The notes under the pieces were generated by a model. That model searched no databases. It worked only from the letters and a program-made list of their open reading frames with translations, and had not been told where the DNA came from. Below, piece after piece: positions 51,639-61,008 of a stretch of DNA of 64,000 nt; position 1 is the first letter of the stretch; each line of letters begins with the position of its first letter. The translations under genes were made by a program, and so were the position numbers. The DNA is from JAYPEY01 sp964519245. GTDB taxonomy: Bacteria; Verrucomicrobiota; Verrucomicrobiia; Limisphaerales; JAYPEY01. Location of the stretch: positions 1 to 64,000 of the forward strand of contig CAZFLK010000007.1 in assembly GCA_964519245.1 (NCBI GenBank), given 5' to 3'.

Positions 51639-54632
51639 ATGAATACCCGCTTGTCTTTCATTCCCCGGCTTGCGGTCGGACTGGCGTTGAATCTCTCCGT
51701 TGCCTCCGCCGCTGAACCGACCCCGAAAGCGGATGAACTGCCCCGCATTCCGTTCACCCCCGCAGACGAGGCCGCCGCGACCTTCGAGTTGAAAGGCGGC
51801 TACGAGATCCAACTGGTCGCCGCCGAACCCTTGGTCGCCGATCCCATCGCGCTGGTCTTCGACGAAGGCGGTCAGGCCTATGTGATTGAGATGCATGGTT
51901 ACCCGGAGAAGCGCGCGGCCAACCTGGGCCGCGTCAAGTTGCTGGAAGATACGGATGGCGACGGGCGTTTCGACAGGCACACGGTGTTCGCGGACGGTCT
52001 TTCCTGGCCTTCCGCGATCCATCCGTGGGACGGCGGCGTTTTTGTCGGCGCGGTCCCGGACCTCTGGTACTTCAAGGACACCGACGGCGACGGCGTGGCG
52101 GACGTCAGGAAGAAGCTCTTCACCGGGTTCATCGCCGGACCGAAGGAGCGCGACATCGCCCCCCGTTGTTTCAACAGCATGACCTGGGGGCCGGACAACC
52201 GCATTCATGTCGCCTCTTCCATGAACGGTGGGTTGGTGCGGCCGGCGGATCAGCCGGACGCCGACCCGTTGGACTTGCGACGCCGCGACTTCTCCTTCGA
52301 TCCCCGTGAGTTGGACCTGCGTCCCGAGACCGGCACGGGACAGTACGGGCTGAGCTTCAATTCACGCGGCCGCAAGTTTGTCTGCAAGAATTCCAATCAC
52401 ATCCAGGCGTTGATGTATGAGGAGCGTTATGTGGGAATGAACCGTCACTATTCCCTGCCCGCGCCGAAGGTGGACATTGGCGTTGATGGCCCCGCCGCAG
52501 AGCTGTTTCGCCTCAGCGGCGACGAGCCATGGCGCATCCTGCGCATGCGCTGGCGCATGGAGGGAACCTACGCGGGCGGCGTGGAGAAGGGCGGCAAGGT
52601 CTCCGGCTATTTCACCTCGGCTTGCGGCATCACGATCTACCACGGCGACGCCATGCCGGAGCTGGTTGACAACGCCTTCATCGCCGCGCCGGCCAACAAC
52701 ATCGTTCATCGCAAGCTTGTCCGGGAGGAGGGCGTCTCGCTGGTCGCCGAACGGCCGGCCGATGAACGCGACCGGGAGTTCCTGGCTTCGCGTGACCAGT
52801 GGTTTCGCCCGGTCAAGTTTGCCAATGCTCCGGACGGCGCGCTCTACGTTGTGGACATGTATCGCGAGATCATCGAGGTGGCTCATGCCATCCCGGACTC
52901 GATCAAGAAGCGCGTCAATGTCTACAGCGGTACGGATAGAGGACGAATCTGGCGGATTGCGCCGAAGGGCTTTCAAGGTCGGGCCGCGATGTCCTTGGGA
53001 AAGTTGCCTTCCGACCGCCTGGTCCGGCTCCTTGCCCATCCGAATGGCTGGCATCGCGAAACCGCCGCCCGCCTCCTGCTCGAACGCGATGACCGGTCTG
53101 TCATCTCGCAGTTGAACAAGCTTGCCATAACGGCGGATCGACCGGCCGGCCGCCTCCGTGCGCTCAGCGCCCTGGCTTCCTTCGACGCCATCACGCCGGG
53201 TCATATCCTGGTCGCGTTGGACGATTCGCATCCCGCGCTTCGTGAGCGCGCGATTGCGCTGGCCGAAACGCGCTTTGCCAAGCTGCCGGTTTCGGACCGG
53301 CAGGCTCTGGAAGCGCGCTTGAAGCGGCTGGCCTCGGCGCCCGATCCGGACCCCTTCGTGCGATACCGCTTGGCGCTTGCCGCCGGTAGGCTGAAGCCCT
53401 TCTCCCAGGGCGAAATCCTGACGAACTTGATCCAACGGGACGCCGAGTCCGTCTGGTTGCGCCGCGCCGTCCTCAATTCCCTCAATGAGAGCGACGCCAT
53501 CGGACAATGCTTTCGCGGCGTCCAGGATTCGGCGGCGCCCGGCGTTCCCGAGTTTCGTCGCGAACTGACGCGATTGGTCGGGGCGCGCAACGGCTACAAC
53601 CAGGTCGAGGACGTCCTGCGCTTTGTCGCTGAATCAACGGATCCGGCCGTCGCCTTTGAAACCACGGCCGCGTTGGCGGAGGGCTTGCGGCAGGCCGACA
53701 GCTCGCTTGCCCGCGTGGACGCCGGCAGGGGACGCGTTGAGGCGCTTTACGCGAAGGCGCGCGCCGCCGTTGAGGATCGCGAGGCCGCGGCAAACTCCCG
53801 GGTCGCGGCCGCGCACCTGCTTGGTTGGGCGCCCTTCGACACGGTCTTGGACTCCCTCGGTTCGCTGCTGGATGGCCGTGAGCCGCAGACCCTGCAGTTG
53901 GCGGCGTTGAACTCGCTGGCGCGCTTCTCCGATGCCCGGGTGGGCCAGGCCCTGATGGTCCGCTGGCCGACGCTGACCCCGCGGCTTCGCAGCGAGGCGA
54001 TTCGGACGCTGCTCCGGAGGTCGACGTTCACGCATGCCTTGCTCGACGGCCTTCGAGCGGGCGTCGTGCGGCGCGCCGATCTCTCCTCAACCCAGGTTCG
54101 CTTCCTCAGGAATCATCGCAGCAAGAACGTCAGGGATGCCGCATCGCGCATCTTGGAATCAGCGCCGTTCAAGGAGCGCGGCAAGGTGATTGACGCCTTT
54201 CGCCCGGCTCTGGAGTTGCGAGGCAATGCCCGCCGCGGAGGCGTCGTTTTCCTGGAGCGCTGCGCTTCGTGCCACCAGCTGGACGCCGTCGGTCACGCTG
54301 TGGGCCCGGATCTCGCGACGATCAAGAATGCCGGCCGCGAGGAATTGCTGACCCATATCATCGACCCGAACCGGGAGGTCGATCCCAATTACGCGAACTA
54401 CACCGTCGAATTGAAGGACGGCGAAAGCGCGTTGGGCATCGTGGTTTCGGAGAACGGCGACAGCGTCACGTTGAAGCAGCCTTTTGGCGCCCAGACGGTC
54501 ATTCGTCGGGCTGACATCCGGAGCATGAAGAGCGATGGCAAGTCCGCCATGCCCGAGGGGCTCGAACTTGAGCTCAGCCACGAACGCATGGCGGACCTGA
54601 TCGAGTACCTGCTCCAGTCGCGCGTCAGGTAG
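51639..54632 (+). CDS. PVC-type haem-binding CxxCH protein (membrane-bound dehydrogenase-like propeller)
   Basis: A 997-residue exported protein: signal peptide (RLAVGLALNLSVASA), then a beta-propeller of the 'putative membrane-bound dehydrogenase' type (GGYEIQLVAAEPLVADPIAL, DTDGDGRFDRHTVFADGL, DTDGDGVADVRKKLF), a helical HEAT-like region (about 440-840), and a C-terminal haem domain with Cys875-A-S-Cys878-His879 followed by GPDLATI and NYTVELKDGE. This is a hallmark of Planctomycetes and Verrucomicrobia, thought to oxidise sugars or related compounds outside the cell. The two DGDG loops may bind calcium. It is followed by a second DUF1552 gene after 103 bp. Confidence 0.93.
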   Translation: MNTRLSFIPRLAVGLALNLSVASAAEPTPKADELPRIPFTPADEAAATFELKGGYEIQLVAAEPLVADPIALVFDEGGQAYVIEMHGYPEKRAANLGRVKLLEDTDGDGRFDRHTVFADGLSWPSAIHPWDGGVFVGAVPDLWYFKDTDGDGVADVRKKLFTGFIAGPKERDIAPRCFNSMTWGPDNRIHVASSMNGGLVRPADQPDADPLDLRRRDFSFDPRELDLRPETGTGQYGLSFNSRGRKFVCKNSNHIQALMYEERYVGMNRHYSLPAPKVDIGVDGPAAELFRLSGDEPWRILRMRWRMEGTYAGGVEKGGKVSGYFTSACGITIYHGDAMPELVDNAFIAAPANNIVHRKLVREEGVSLVAERPADERDREFLASRDQWFRPVKFANAPDGALYVVDMYREIIEVAHAIPDSIKKRVNVYSGTDRGRIWRIAPKGFQGRAAMSLGKLPSDRLVRLLAHPNGWHRETAARLLLERDDRSVISQLNKLAITADRPAGRLRALSALASFDAITPGHILVALDDSHPALRERAIALAETRFAKLPVSDRQALEARLKRLASAPDPDPFVRYRLALAAGRLKPFSQGEILTNLIQRDAESVWLRRAVLNSLNESDAIGQCFRGVQDSAAPGVPEFRRELTRLVGARNGYNQVEDVLRFVAESTDPAVAFETTAALAEGLRQADSSLARVDAGRGRVEALYAKARAAVEDREAAANSRVAAAHLLGWAPFDTVLDSLGSLLDGREPQTLQLAALNSLARFSDARVGQALMVRWPTLTPRLRSEAIRTLLRRSTFTHALLDGLRAGVVRRADLSSTQVRFLRNHRSKNVRDAASRILESAPFKERGKVIDAFRPALELRGNARRGGVVFLERCASCHQLDAVGHAVGPDLATIKNAGREELLTHIIDPNREVDPNYANYTVELKDGESALGIVVSENGDSVTLKQPFGAQTVIRRADIRSMKSDGKSAMPEGLELELSHERMADLIEYLLQSRVR

Positions 54633-54735
54633 CCTGCCCGGACCGGGCGCGGATTTCACCCCTTGCCCGGCATTGGTCGCTGGCCTAGGCTTTAAGGACA
54701 TGGAAACCGACCGGTTTGGTCAGATGGCCTAGCTC

Positions 54736-56112
54736 ATGAGATCCCACATCACCCGACGCACGATGCTCCGCGGCGCGGGGGCCGCCTTGGCTCTGCCGTG
54801 GCTGGAGTCCGCCACGCCCCGGTCGCGCGCTGCGCAGAAGCTGGACCAGCCGCCCCTGCGCTGCGCCTTCATGTTCATGCCCAACGGGGTCGTCCCGAAG
54901 CATTGGACGCCCGCGGGCGACGGCGCCGACTTCGAGATCACCCCGATGCTCAAGCCCTTGGCGCCGCACCAGAAGGAATTCCTTTTGTTGGAGAATCTCT
55001 GGCACGAGCAGACCGTGGGTCGCAACGGCCACTGGCCCAAGGTCCCGGCCTGGCTTTCCGGAGGCTATGTGGAGCGCGGCACCGGCGGCGATCTCGACAC
55101 CGGGGGAACCTCCATCGATCAGGTCATCGCCAGGAAGATCGGCCACCAGACCTCGCTGCCTTCCTTTGAACTGGGCCTCGATGAACCGCGCACGGGCATC
55201 GACAATATCGGCGGGGGCTTTCCGCGCATTCTCGGATCCCATATGGCCTGGCGTGATCCGCATACGCCCGTGCCAAAGGAAATCATTCCGCAACTCGCCT
55301 TCGACCGGCTCTTCCGCACGGCCACGGCATTCCCGGTCGTGTCCGGGTTGGATCCCAACTCCAAGGCCGTCCATCAATCCCTGCAACGCGACGATGCCAG
55401 CGTGCTCGACCTCGTATTGGCGGATGCCAAGTCCCTGCGCGGCCGGGTGAGCGGTCGCGACCGGGAGAAGATCGACGAGTACCTGGAATCGGTCCGCTCC
55501 GTCGAGCGCCGGCTGGAAGCCACGCTGAAGCCGCAGAAACGCTGGATCAACGAAGGCCGCTTCGATGTTCCCCGTCCCGGTCCCGGACGGCCGGAAAGTC
55601 ATGAGGAACACATGCGCCTCATGCTGGATATTCTGGTCCTTGCCTTCTGGACGGATTCCACCCGGGTCGCGACCTTCATGATGGGCGACGCGCAGAGCAG
55701 CCAGAGCTTCGAGTTCCTCGACGGGGTGACGCCCAAGAGTTTCCACGGCTTGTCGCATCACCGCGAGAAACGCGAAGTGCGGGAGATGTATGAGAAGATC
55801 GGAACCTGGCACGTCGAGCAGTTCGCCTATGTGCTGGAGCGCATGAAGCGTCTCGACGAGGGAGGGACATCGCTGCTCGACAATTCCATGATCCTGTTCG
55901 GCTCCTCGCTGAAGGACGGCAACCGTCACACGGAGCATGACCTACCGCTGGTCCTGGCGGGCGGCGGCGCGGGGTCGTTGAAGCCGGGTCGGCGGGTTCG
56001 CGCGGCGAAAGACACGCCCATGTGCAACCTGCTGCTTGCCATGGCCAACCGCATGGGCGCCGACATCCGGAAGTTCGGCGACAGCTCGGGGGAATTGAAG
56101 GGCCTGAGCTGA
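54736..56112 (+). CDS. DUF1552 exported protein (second copy)
   Basis: A 458-residue protein related to the one at 42667. The Tat signal is ITRRTMLRGAGAALALPWLE (Arg7-Arg8). Shared motifs are FMFMPNGVVPKHWTPAG, LKPLAPHQKEFLLLENL, GTSIDQVIARKIGHQTSLPS, TRVATFMMGDAQSS, LSHHREK and LDNSMILFGSSLKDGN. It differs from the first copy in partner: here it follows a PVC-type CxxCH protein, not a DUF1592 protein, and precedes no cytochrome. The gene is convergent with the metallophosphoesterase. Substrate unknown. Confidence 0.92.
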   Translation: MRSHITRRTMLRGAGAALALPWLESATPRSRAAQKLDQPPLRCAFMFMPNGVVPKHWTPAGDGADFEITPMLKPLAPHQKEFLLLENLWHEQTVGRNGHWPKVPAWLSGGYVERGTGGDLDTGGTSIDQVIARKIGHQTSLPSFELGLDEPRTGIDNIGGGFPRILGSHMAWRDPHTPVPKEIIPQLAFDRLFRTATAFPVVSGLDPNSKAVHQSLQRDDASVLDLVLADAKSLRGRVSGRDREKIDEYLESVRSVERRLEATLKPQKRWINEGRFDVPRPGPGRPESHEEHMRLMLDILVLAFWTDSTRVATFMMGDAQSSQSFEFLDGVTPKSFHGLSHHREKREVREMYEKIGTWHVEQFAYVLERMKRLDEGGTSLLDNSMILFGSSLKDGNRHTEHDLPLVLAGGGAGSLKPGRRVRAAKDTPMCNLLLAMANRMGADIRKFGDSSGELKGLS

Positions 56113-56153
56113 TGTTCTGGTTCGAGGTTAGGACGCGCCTCGAACGTTCCCCT

Positions 56154-57758
56154 TCACTGCACCCGGATCACGCGTTTCGCGTGGAAGTAACGGCCGTACA
56201 GGTCGCGCGTGCGGACGAAGATGGTGTGCGTGCCGACCGGCAGCGCGGCGGGCAGCTTGCCTTTCCACAGGTGGGATGAATCCACCGGTCCGTTCAACTG
56301 GGGCGGCGCGGGCGTCGTCGCCATCTCGCGGTCGCGGACGGCGGTGTAGAACGGATCCTTCTCGCGGACGTGCTTGAGCTTTTTCCATTCGCCGTCCCAG
56401 CCGACGCGCATCTCCACGGTCGAGCGCTCGGAACCGGCGAAGACATTGACATACACATCCGTCGTTCCCGTCTCGGCGGCCGCGACCGCCTCGGGCGCCA
56501 TGACGTTCATCTGGTAATGCGCCGGCCGCCCGGCGGCGCGGAAGTCGAAGGTCGCGCGTTCGCCGTCGAAGGTGATGACCGACCATCCGTTCGGAGCGCC
56601 GTCGCGCATGGTGGCGTGCGGGATGCCGCGCTCGTCCAGGGAGCCCTTCCACCAGGTGCCGCTGACCGTGACGTTGACAATATGATGATGCGGCTTGCGC
56701 CCCTGCCAGCCATCCTCCTTGCCGAGGAAGCGTTGCTCCTGCGTGTGCGTGTGACCGGAGATGGACAGCGTGTAGGGGCGATTCTCAATCAGGCGGTAGA
56801 GCGCGCCGCGATCTTCCACGCCATTCAAGGGGATGTGCATCATCAGGACGACCAGCTTCTCCTCGGGCACGGATTTCAAATCGTTCTTCACGAACGCGAT
56901 CTGCTTTTCACCGAGACCCCCGACGTATTTGCCCGGCCCTTCCGGCTTCCTGCCGAGCCAGTTCACATTGTCCAGGACGACGAAGTGAACCTTGCCATAG
57001 TCGAAGGAATAATAAGCCGGGCCATAGACGCGCTCGAAGGTTTCGTCGGAAAGCTCGTCGGTCGGCGCGTCGAAATTGATGTCGTGGTTGCCGATGACGT
57101 TGAACCAGGGCACGCCGATCAGGGCCACGGTGCGGTTCATGCTCTCGAAAAGGGACAGGTCGTCGAACAGGATGTCGCCCAGGGTGACGCCGAACTTCGC
57201 TTCCGTGCCGATCAATTCCTCCACCACGTCATGGGCGATGTAGTCGATCTGTTGCTGGGAGGTCGGCTGCGGATCGCCGAAGAAGATCGCCTGGAACGTC
57301 TCCGGCTCCTCCTGGCGCAGCAGGGGAAAATCGATCGAATCGGGCAGGTCGCCGGTGGGCGCGACGCCCGCGTACTTCGTCTTGGGCGAACCGGCGGGTT
57401 TGTGGATGTAGTAGAACTGCGGGAGGTTGTTCGCGCTCAGCGGCGGGGTGAAGCCGCTCGGCTTGATGACGAAGAAAATGGCGTCGTCGGACGCCGGCAA
57501 GGCCCAACGGCCCTCCTCATCGGTGAAGACGATCTCGCGTTGATTGGAGACGCGGATGTTCGGCAGCCCGGGCTCGCCCTGGTCGCGCTCGCCGTTCTTG
57601 TTGATGTCGTAGAAGACAACGCCCCTGGCGGTTTCCGCCGCGGCGGCATTGGATAAGGCGCCGCCCAGGGCGGCGCAGCTGATCGCCGCCAGGCCAAGGG
57701 CTTGTCTGAGGAAGGTCCGTTTGAGAGGAGCGTGGCTCCTGTTCTTGCTCTGGTTCAT
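56154..57758 (-). CDS. exported calcineurin-like phosphoesterase with N- and C-terminal beta domains
   Basis: A 534-residue exported enzyme. The signal peptide has a Lys-Arg start (LKRTFLRQALGLAAISCAAL) and may use Tat. Residues 45-150 are a CalcineurinN-like beta domain (FYDINKNGERDQGEPGLPNI). The catalytic core has FFGDPQ (Asp162), LGDILFDD (Asp195), VIGNHD (Asn224, His225), MMHIPLNG and SGHTHTQE, complete for two metals. The C-terminal 130 residues form another beta domain. Substrate is probably a phosphodi- or monoester outside the cytoplasm. It forms a same-strand pair with the SMP-30-like gene downstream. Confidence 0.9.
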   Translation of the reverse strand: MNQSKNRSHAPLKRTFLRQALGLAAISCAALGGALSNAAAAETARGVVFYDINKNGERDQGEPGLPNIRVSNQREIVFTDEEGRWALPASDDAIFFVIKPSGFTPPLSANNLPQFYYIHKPAGSPKTKYAGVAPTGDLPDSIDFPLLRQEEPETFQAIFFGDPQPTSQQQIDYIAHDVVEELIGTEAKFGVTLGDILFDDLSLFESMNRTVALIGVPWFNVIGNHDINFDAPTDELSDETFERVYGPAYYSFDYGKVHFVVLDNVNWLGRKPEGPGKYVGGLGEKQIAFVKNDLKSVPEEKLVVLMMHIPLNGVEDRGALYRLIENRPYTLSISGHTHTQEQRFLGKEDGWQGRKPHHHIVNVTVSGTWWKGSLDERGIPHATMRDGAPNGWSVITFDGERATFDFRAAGRPAHYQMNVMAPEAVAAAETGTTDVYVNVFAGSERSTVEMRVGWDGEWKKLKHVREKDPFYTAVRDREMATTPAPPQLNGPVDSSHLWKGKLPAALPVGTHTIFVRTRDLYGRYFHAKRVIRVQ

Positions 57759-57843
57759 GAGATGGGGGGGGGCTGATGGAATTGGCCGCCTCGAGGCGGC
57801 GGTCCTGCGTCGCTCAGGCGCCGACTGAGCAACGGCGTCCTGG

Positions 57844-58740
57844 TCACTTCAAGACGAACGCCGTCAATTTGTTCTCCAACATTTCGGGCAGGATCAGCCA
57901 CTTGCGGTCGACGAGGTAGGCGTGGTCGGCGGAGCCGCGAGGGAACTCCATGAGCGTCCTGACCTTGCCGCGCTTGGAGATGCGAAAGACCTTGCCGGCC
58001 CGCCAATCGGTGACGATGAAGCCGCCCTTGCCGTCGATCTCGACGCCATCAAGATTGCCGGTCGGCTGCTTGGTGATGAGGGTGTGGGATTTGTCCTTGA
58101 GATCGATCGCCTGCAGGCGTCCGACGGTCGGCGTTGAGAAGTCGTCCTGCAGATCGAGCCCCCAGCCGCCGATGATCAGTTTCCCATCGTGGACCAACAA
58201 GCCGTTCGGGTGTTCGATCTCGGATCCCGACGCGAAGACCGTGGTCTCGCCGTCGCGATGCCGGTAGATGACGCTGGCTGCCATGTCCGAGACGTAAACC
58301 GAGCCGTCGGGCCCGATGGCGACGTCGTTGAGAAACTGGGCGTCCTTGATGGCGATGCGCTTGGAGATTCTTCCCGTGGCAATGTCGATGGCGACCAACG
58401 TGTCGATATCGCTGACCCAAAGCGTTCCGTCATGACTGCGCAGACCCTTGGGCGCATTGAGTCCGACGACCCAACGATTCTTCACCATCTCGCCGGTGAC
58501 CGTCAGTTTGGAGATCCAGCCATCGCGGTCCCTGCCCTTGCCGCCGCCATCGCCAATTTGCGAGAGAAACAGGAAGCCGGAGCCCTCGTCAACGTACGCG
58601 CTCTCCGGCGCTTTCAATCCCTCGGTGATTTGCCAGGCGATCTTGAACTTGCCTTGCTTGGCTTTCTTCTTGGACGACTCGGCCGTGCCGACGACTCCGA
58701 GCAATGACAACGCGGTGATCAGGGTCAGGACTTTTTTCAT
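57844..58740 (-). CDS. exported SMP-30/gluconolactonase-like beta-propeller
   Basis: A 298-residue protein with signal peptide (VLTLITALSLLGVVGTA) when started at 58740; the longer frame to 58770 adds ten residues of no value. The rest is a six-bladed propeller like SMP-30/NHL proteins (ESAYVDEGSGFLFLSQ, LWVSDIDTLVAIDIATG, NDVAIGPDGSVYVSDM, HPNGLLVHDGKLIIGGWG, LDGVEIDGKGGFIVTDWR). Acidic and Asn residues for a central calcium are present. It may be a lactonase or only a binding scaffold. The gene precedes the phosphoesterase gene on the minus strand by 85 bp. Confidence 0.85.
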   Translation of the reverse strand: MKKVLTLITALSLLGVVGTAESSKKKAKQGKFKIAWQITEGLKAPESAYVDEGSGFLFLSQIGDGGGKGRDRDGWISKLTVTGEMVKNRWVVGLNAPKGLRSHDGTLWVSDIDTLVAIDIATGRISKRIAIKDAQFLNDVAIGPDGSVYVSDMAASVIYRHRDGETTVFASGSEIEHPNGLLVHDGKLIIGGWGLDLQDDFSTPTVGRLQAIDLKDKSHTLITKQPTGNLDGVEIDGKGGFIVTDWRAGKVFRISKRGKVRTLMEFPRGSADHAYLVDRKWLILPEMLENKLTAFVLK

Positions 58741-58800
58741 GATGGTGTGACGGGTAACGGACAACTTCATTCAACGCAAGGGTGGCGACGCGGCCGACGG

Positions 58801-59139
58801 CTATTTGTCGTCGTCGCCGGAGCCCAGGATTTCCGAGCCTTTCTTGAGCAATTCAGCGGCGTCATCGCTGATGGGCTCCTTGGAGACGATGACCTCGTTC
58901 TCGCCGACCTCGACCTTCATGTAGTTGGGACCGGGGAGAAAACCGAAGCGCTTCTCGTAGAGATTGGGGGCGCTGCCGGTCAAGATCTTGAAGGCTGTGT
59001 CCACGACGCCGGTGTCCGCGACGGTCGGGACCTCCTTGTAACGCAGGCCGAAAGGCGCGGTGGTCTTGAACAAGATGTAGGCGCCCGCGCCAATCAGCAG
59101 GATCGCCAGGATCAGAATCAACTTCATCATCTTGAACAT
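58801..59139 (-). CDS. small single-span membrane protein of unknown function
   Basis: A 112-residue protein with one N-terminal membrane segment (MKLILILAILLIGAGAYIL) and a soluble part (GLRYKEVPTVADTGVVDTAF, then VEVGENEVIVSKEPISDDAA) ending in an acidic tail. I do not recognise a family. The longer frame upstream of 59139 overlaps the promoter of the divergent glutathione peroxidase gene and is not used. It is close to and on the same strand as the propeller gene, with about 60 bp between them. Confidence 0.7.
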   Translation of the reverse strand: MFKMMKLILILAILLIGAGAYILFKTTAPFGLRYKEVPTVADTGVVDTAFKILTGSAPNLYEKRFGFLPGPNYMKVEVGENEVIVSKEPISDDAAELLKKGSEILGSGDDDK

Positions 59140-59249
59140 AAGCCCAGCTTCGGAAACTCCGGCCGACTTGGCAACCCGAACCATTCGTGGGTCGGGACGT
59201 TGCGCCGCCGGCGTTGACATTGGCGGAAAGCCGACCATCTTTGCGCCCC

Positions 59250-59798
59250 ATGAAAACCCTACTCGCTTCCCTGCTGGTTGCCGCAGCCATGACCACCGTC
59301 AACGCCGGAGACAAATCCATCTACGACATTCCCCTCAAGGACATCGACAAGAAGCCCACGAGCTTGAAGGCGCACAAGGGCAAGGCCTTGTTGATCGTCA
59401 ATGTCGCGTCGGAGTGCGGGTTGACTCCCCAATACGAACAATTGGAGGGGCTGCATCGCAAATTCAAGGACAAGGGTTTCGCCGTGCTCGGATTTCCCTG
59501 CAACCAGTTTGGCGGCCAGGAGCCCGGCTCCAACGCCGAGATCAAGGCGTTCTGCTCCTCCAACTACAGCGTCACCTTTCCGATGTTCGACAAGATCGAC
59601 GTGAAGGGGAAGAACCAGCACGCCCTCTACAAGGAGTTGTCGGGCGCCAAGGCGAAGTTCAGCGGCGACGTTGGCTGGAATTTTGCCAAGTTCCTCGTCG
59701 GTAAGGATGGGAAGGTCGTCGCCCGGTTTGACCCCGGCCAGGAGCCGGCTTCCAGCGAGGTGGTCGCCGCCATCGAGAAGGCGATCGCCGCCAAATAA
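59250..59798 (+). CDS. glutathione peroxidase-like (thiol peroxidase) protein, exported
   Basis: A 182-residue peroxidase with a signal peptide (LLASLLVAAAMTTVNA), so periplasmic. The catalytic tetrad is Cys56 (NVASECGLT), Gln90 (FPCNQFGGQEP), Trp143 and Asn144 (VGWNFAKFLV). A second cysteine, Cys84 in FPCNQ, fits the thioredoxin-dependent type rather than a selenoprotein. Length is normal for the family plus the signal. It is divergent from the small membrane protein gene and followed by an intrinsic terminator. Confidence 0.93.
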   Translation: MKTLLASLLVAAAMTTVNAGDKSIYDIPLKDIDKKPTSLKAHKGKALLIVNVASECGLTPQYEQLEGLHRKFKDKGFAVLGFPCNQFGGQEPGSNAEIKAFCSSNYSVTFPMFDKIDVKGKNQHALYKELSGAKAKFSGDVGWNFAKFLVGKDGKVVARFDPGQEPASSEVVAAIEKAIAAK

Positions 59799-59822
59799 GC
59801 GATCCAGCGATCCTGTTATCGA

Positions 59823-59864
59823 ACCGGGCGGATGCGGGGCCGATCGCATCCGCCCGGTCTTTTT
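59823..59864 (+). terminator. intrinsic terminator after the glutathione peroxidase gene
   Basis: A perfect 14-bp stem (59823-59836 with 59845-59858), an eight-base loop and a T-run at 59860-59864, about 25 bases after the stop codon. Confidence 0.92.
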
Positions 59865-60114
59865 CCCGACAGGGCCTGTGCCATTGTAGACGCCATCACG
59901 TCGCATTGGGGTGACAGGATGTCGCTTTTCGATCTCTGGACGGACGCGCGGCGAGTGGCCAATCAATGCGCCAATCTCGTATTTTGAAGTGAAGGGTGCG
60001 GTTTTTGGTCCAACCCAACGACGATTTGAAGAAACCGCGCCGATCGGCACGAAACATGTTGTTCGTTTTCCGGGGCGCAGCGTCAAACGGCGAGCCGCTC
60101 CAGAAAACCGAAGA
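59865..60114 (+). other. leader region of the M50 peptidase gene
   Basis: About 250 bp without a supported gene. The frame is open from 59911 into the peptidase gene, but its translation before the ATG at 60115 is not like any family N-terminus. A direct-repeat-like gtcgcattggggtgacaggatgtcgc lies near 59900-59925. Promoter elements are not clear. Confidence 0.4.
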
Positions 60115-60954
60115 ATGAATTGGTCCTACAAAATTGCCCGAATTGCCGGAACGGATGTGAAGATCCACCTGACCTTCCCGTTGCTGCTGGGTTTCATCGC
60201 GTTGGCGAATCTTTCCCAAGGCATCGTCGCCGCCGCGTTGGGCGTTCTGTTCGTCGTGCTCGTCTTCGGCTGTGTCCTGCTGCATGAGTTCGGCCATATT
60301 TTCGCCGCGCGGGCCTTTGGCGTTCGCACACCGGATGTCACGCTGTATCCGATTGGCGGCGTCGCGCGACTCGAACGGATGCCGGAAAAGCCGAGCCAGG
60401 AGTTGGCCGTCGCGCTCGCGGGGCCGGCAGTCAACGTGGTGATCGCCGGCGGATTGATGGTGTTCCTTCTGGTCTTGGGACTGGGGGTCAATCTCACCGG
60501 ACTGGGCGGCCATGCTTTGGGCGGGCTGTCGTTCGTGGCGTCCCTGGCCGCGGTGAATGTCTGGTTGGTCCTGTTCAACCTGATCCCGGCCTTTCCCATG
60601 GACGGCGGGCGCGTTCTGCGAGCCCTGCTGGCCATGCGCATGCCCTTCGTCCGCGCCACCAACATCGCGGCCAAGGTTGGTCGCACGCTCGCGGTGATCG
60701 CCGGGGTGTTCGGTTTGATCACCTTTCAGCCAATGCTGATGCTGATTGCGGCGTTCGTCTACTTCGCCGCCGGCCAGGAGGCGATGATGGCCAATGCCCG
60801 CGATCGCAGCTTCGGATTCTTCCGCACCGATTCGGCCCGCCCCATCGAGCCGGACAACGGTTCTGGCTGGCGCCCGGGATCCGGCGCGGCCCGCGATCAT
60901 GTCGTTCCCGTGCTCGATGAGGACGGGCAACTGATCGGCTGGGTGCGTCGTTGA
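60115..60954 (+). CDS. M50-family (site-2-protease-like) membrane metallopeptidase
   Basis: A 279-residue polytopic membrane protein. The zinc-binding motif is HEFGH (VLLHEFGHIFAARAFGV) and the third ligand is in NLIPAFPMDGGRVLRALL, both complete. Six or so membrane segments surround them; there is no PDZ domain. The C-terminal tail RDHVVPVLDEDGQLIGWVRR looks like the end of a CBS domain, as found in the SpoIVFB-like or CBS-linked S2P proteins, here mostly lost. The ATG at 60115 (MNWSYKIARIAGTDVKIH) matches the usual start. Substrate unknown; sigma-factor control or protein quality control are usual roles. Confidence 0.92.
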   Translation: MNWSYKIARIAGTDVKIHLTFPLLLGFIALANLSQGIVAAALGVLFVVLVFGCVLLHEFGHIFAARAFGVRTPDVTLYPIGGVARLERMPEKPSQELAVALAGPAVNVVIAGGLMVFLLVLGLGVNLTGLGGHALGGLSFVASLAAVNVWLVLFNLIPAFPMDGGRVLRALLAMRMPFVRATNIAAKVGRTLAVIAGVFGLITFQPMLMLIAAFVYFAAGQEAMMANARDRSFGFFRTDSARPIEPDNGSGWRPGSGAARDHVVPVLDEDGQLIGWVRR

Positions 60955-61008
60955 TTGGCGCGCAATGCCGGTTGCGCAACGAGCCGGGGCCGGGTAGTTC
61001 CCAAAGCC

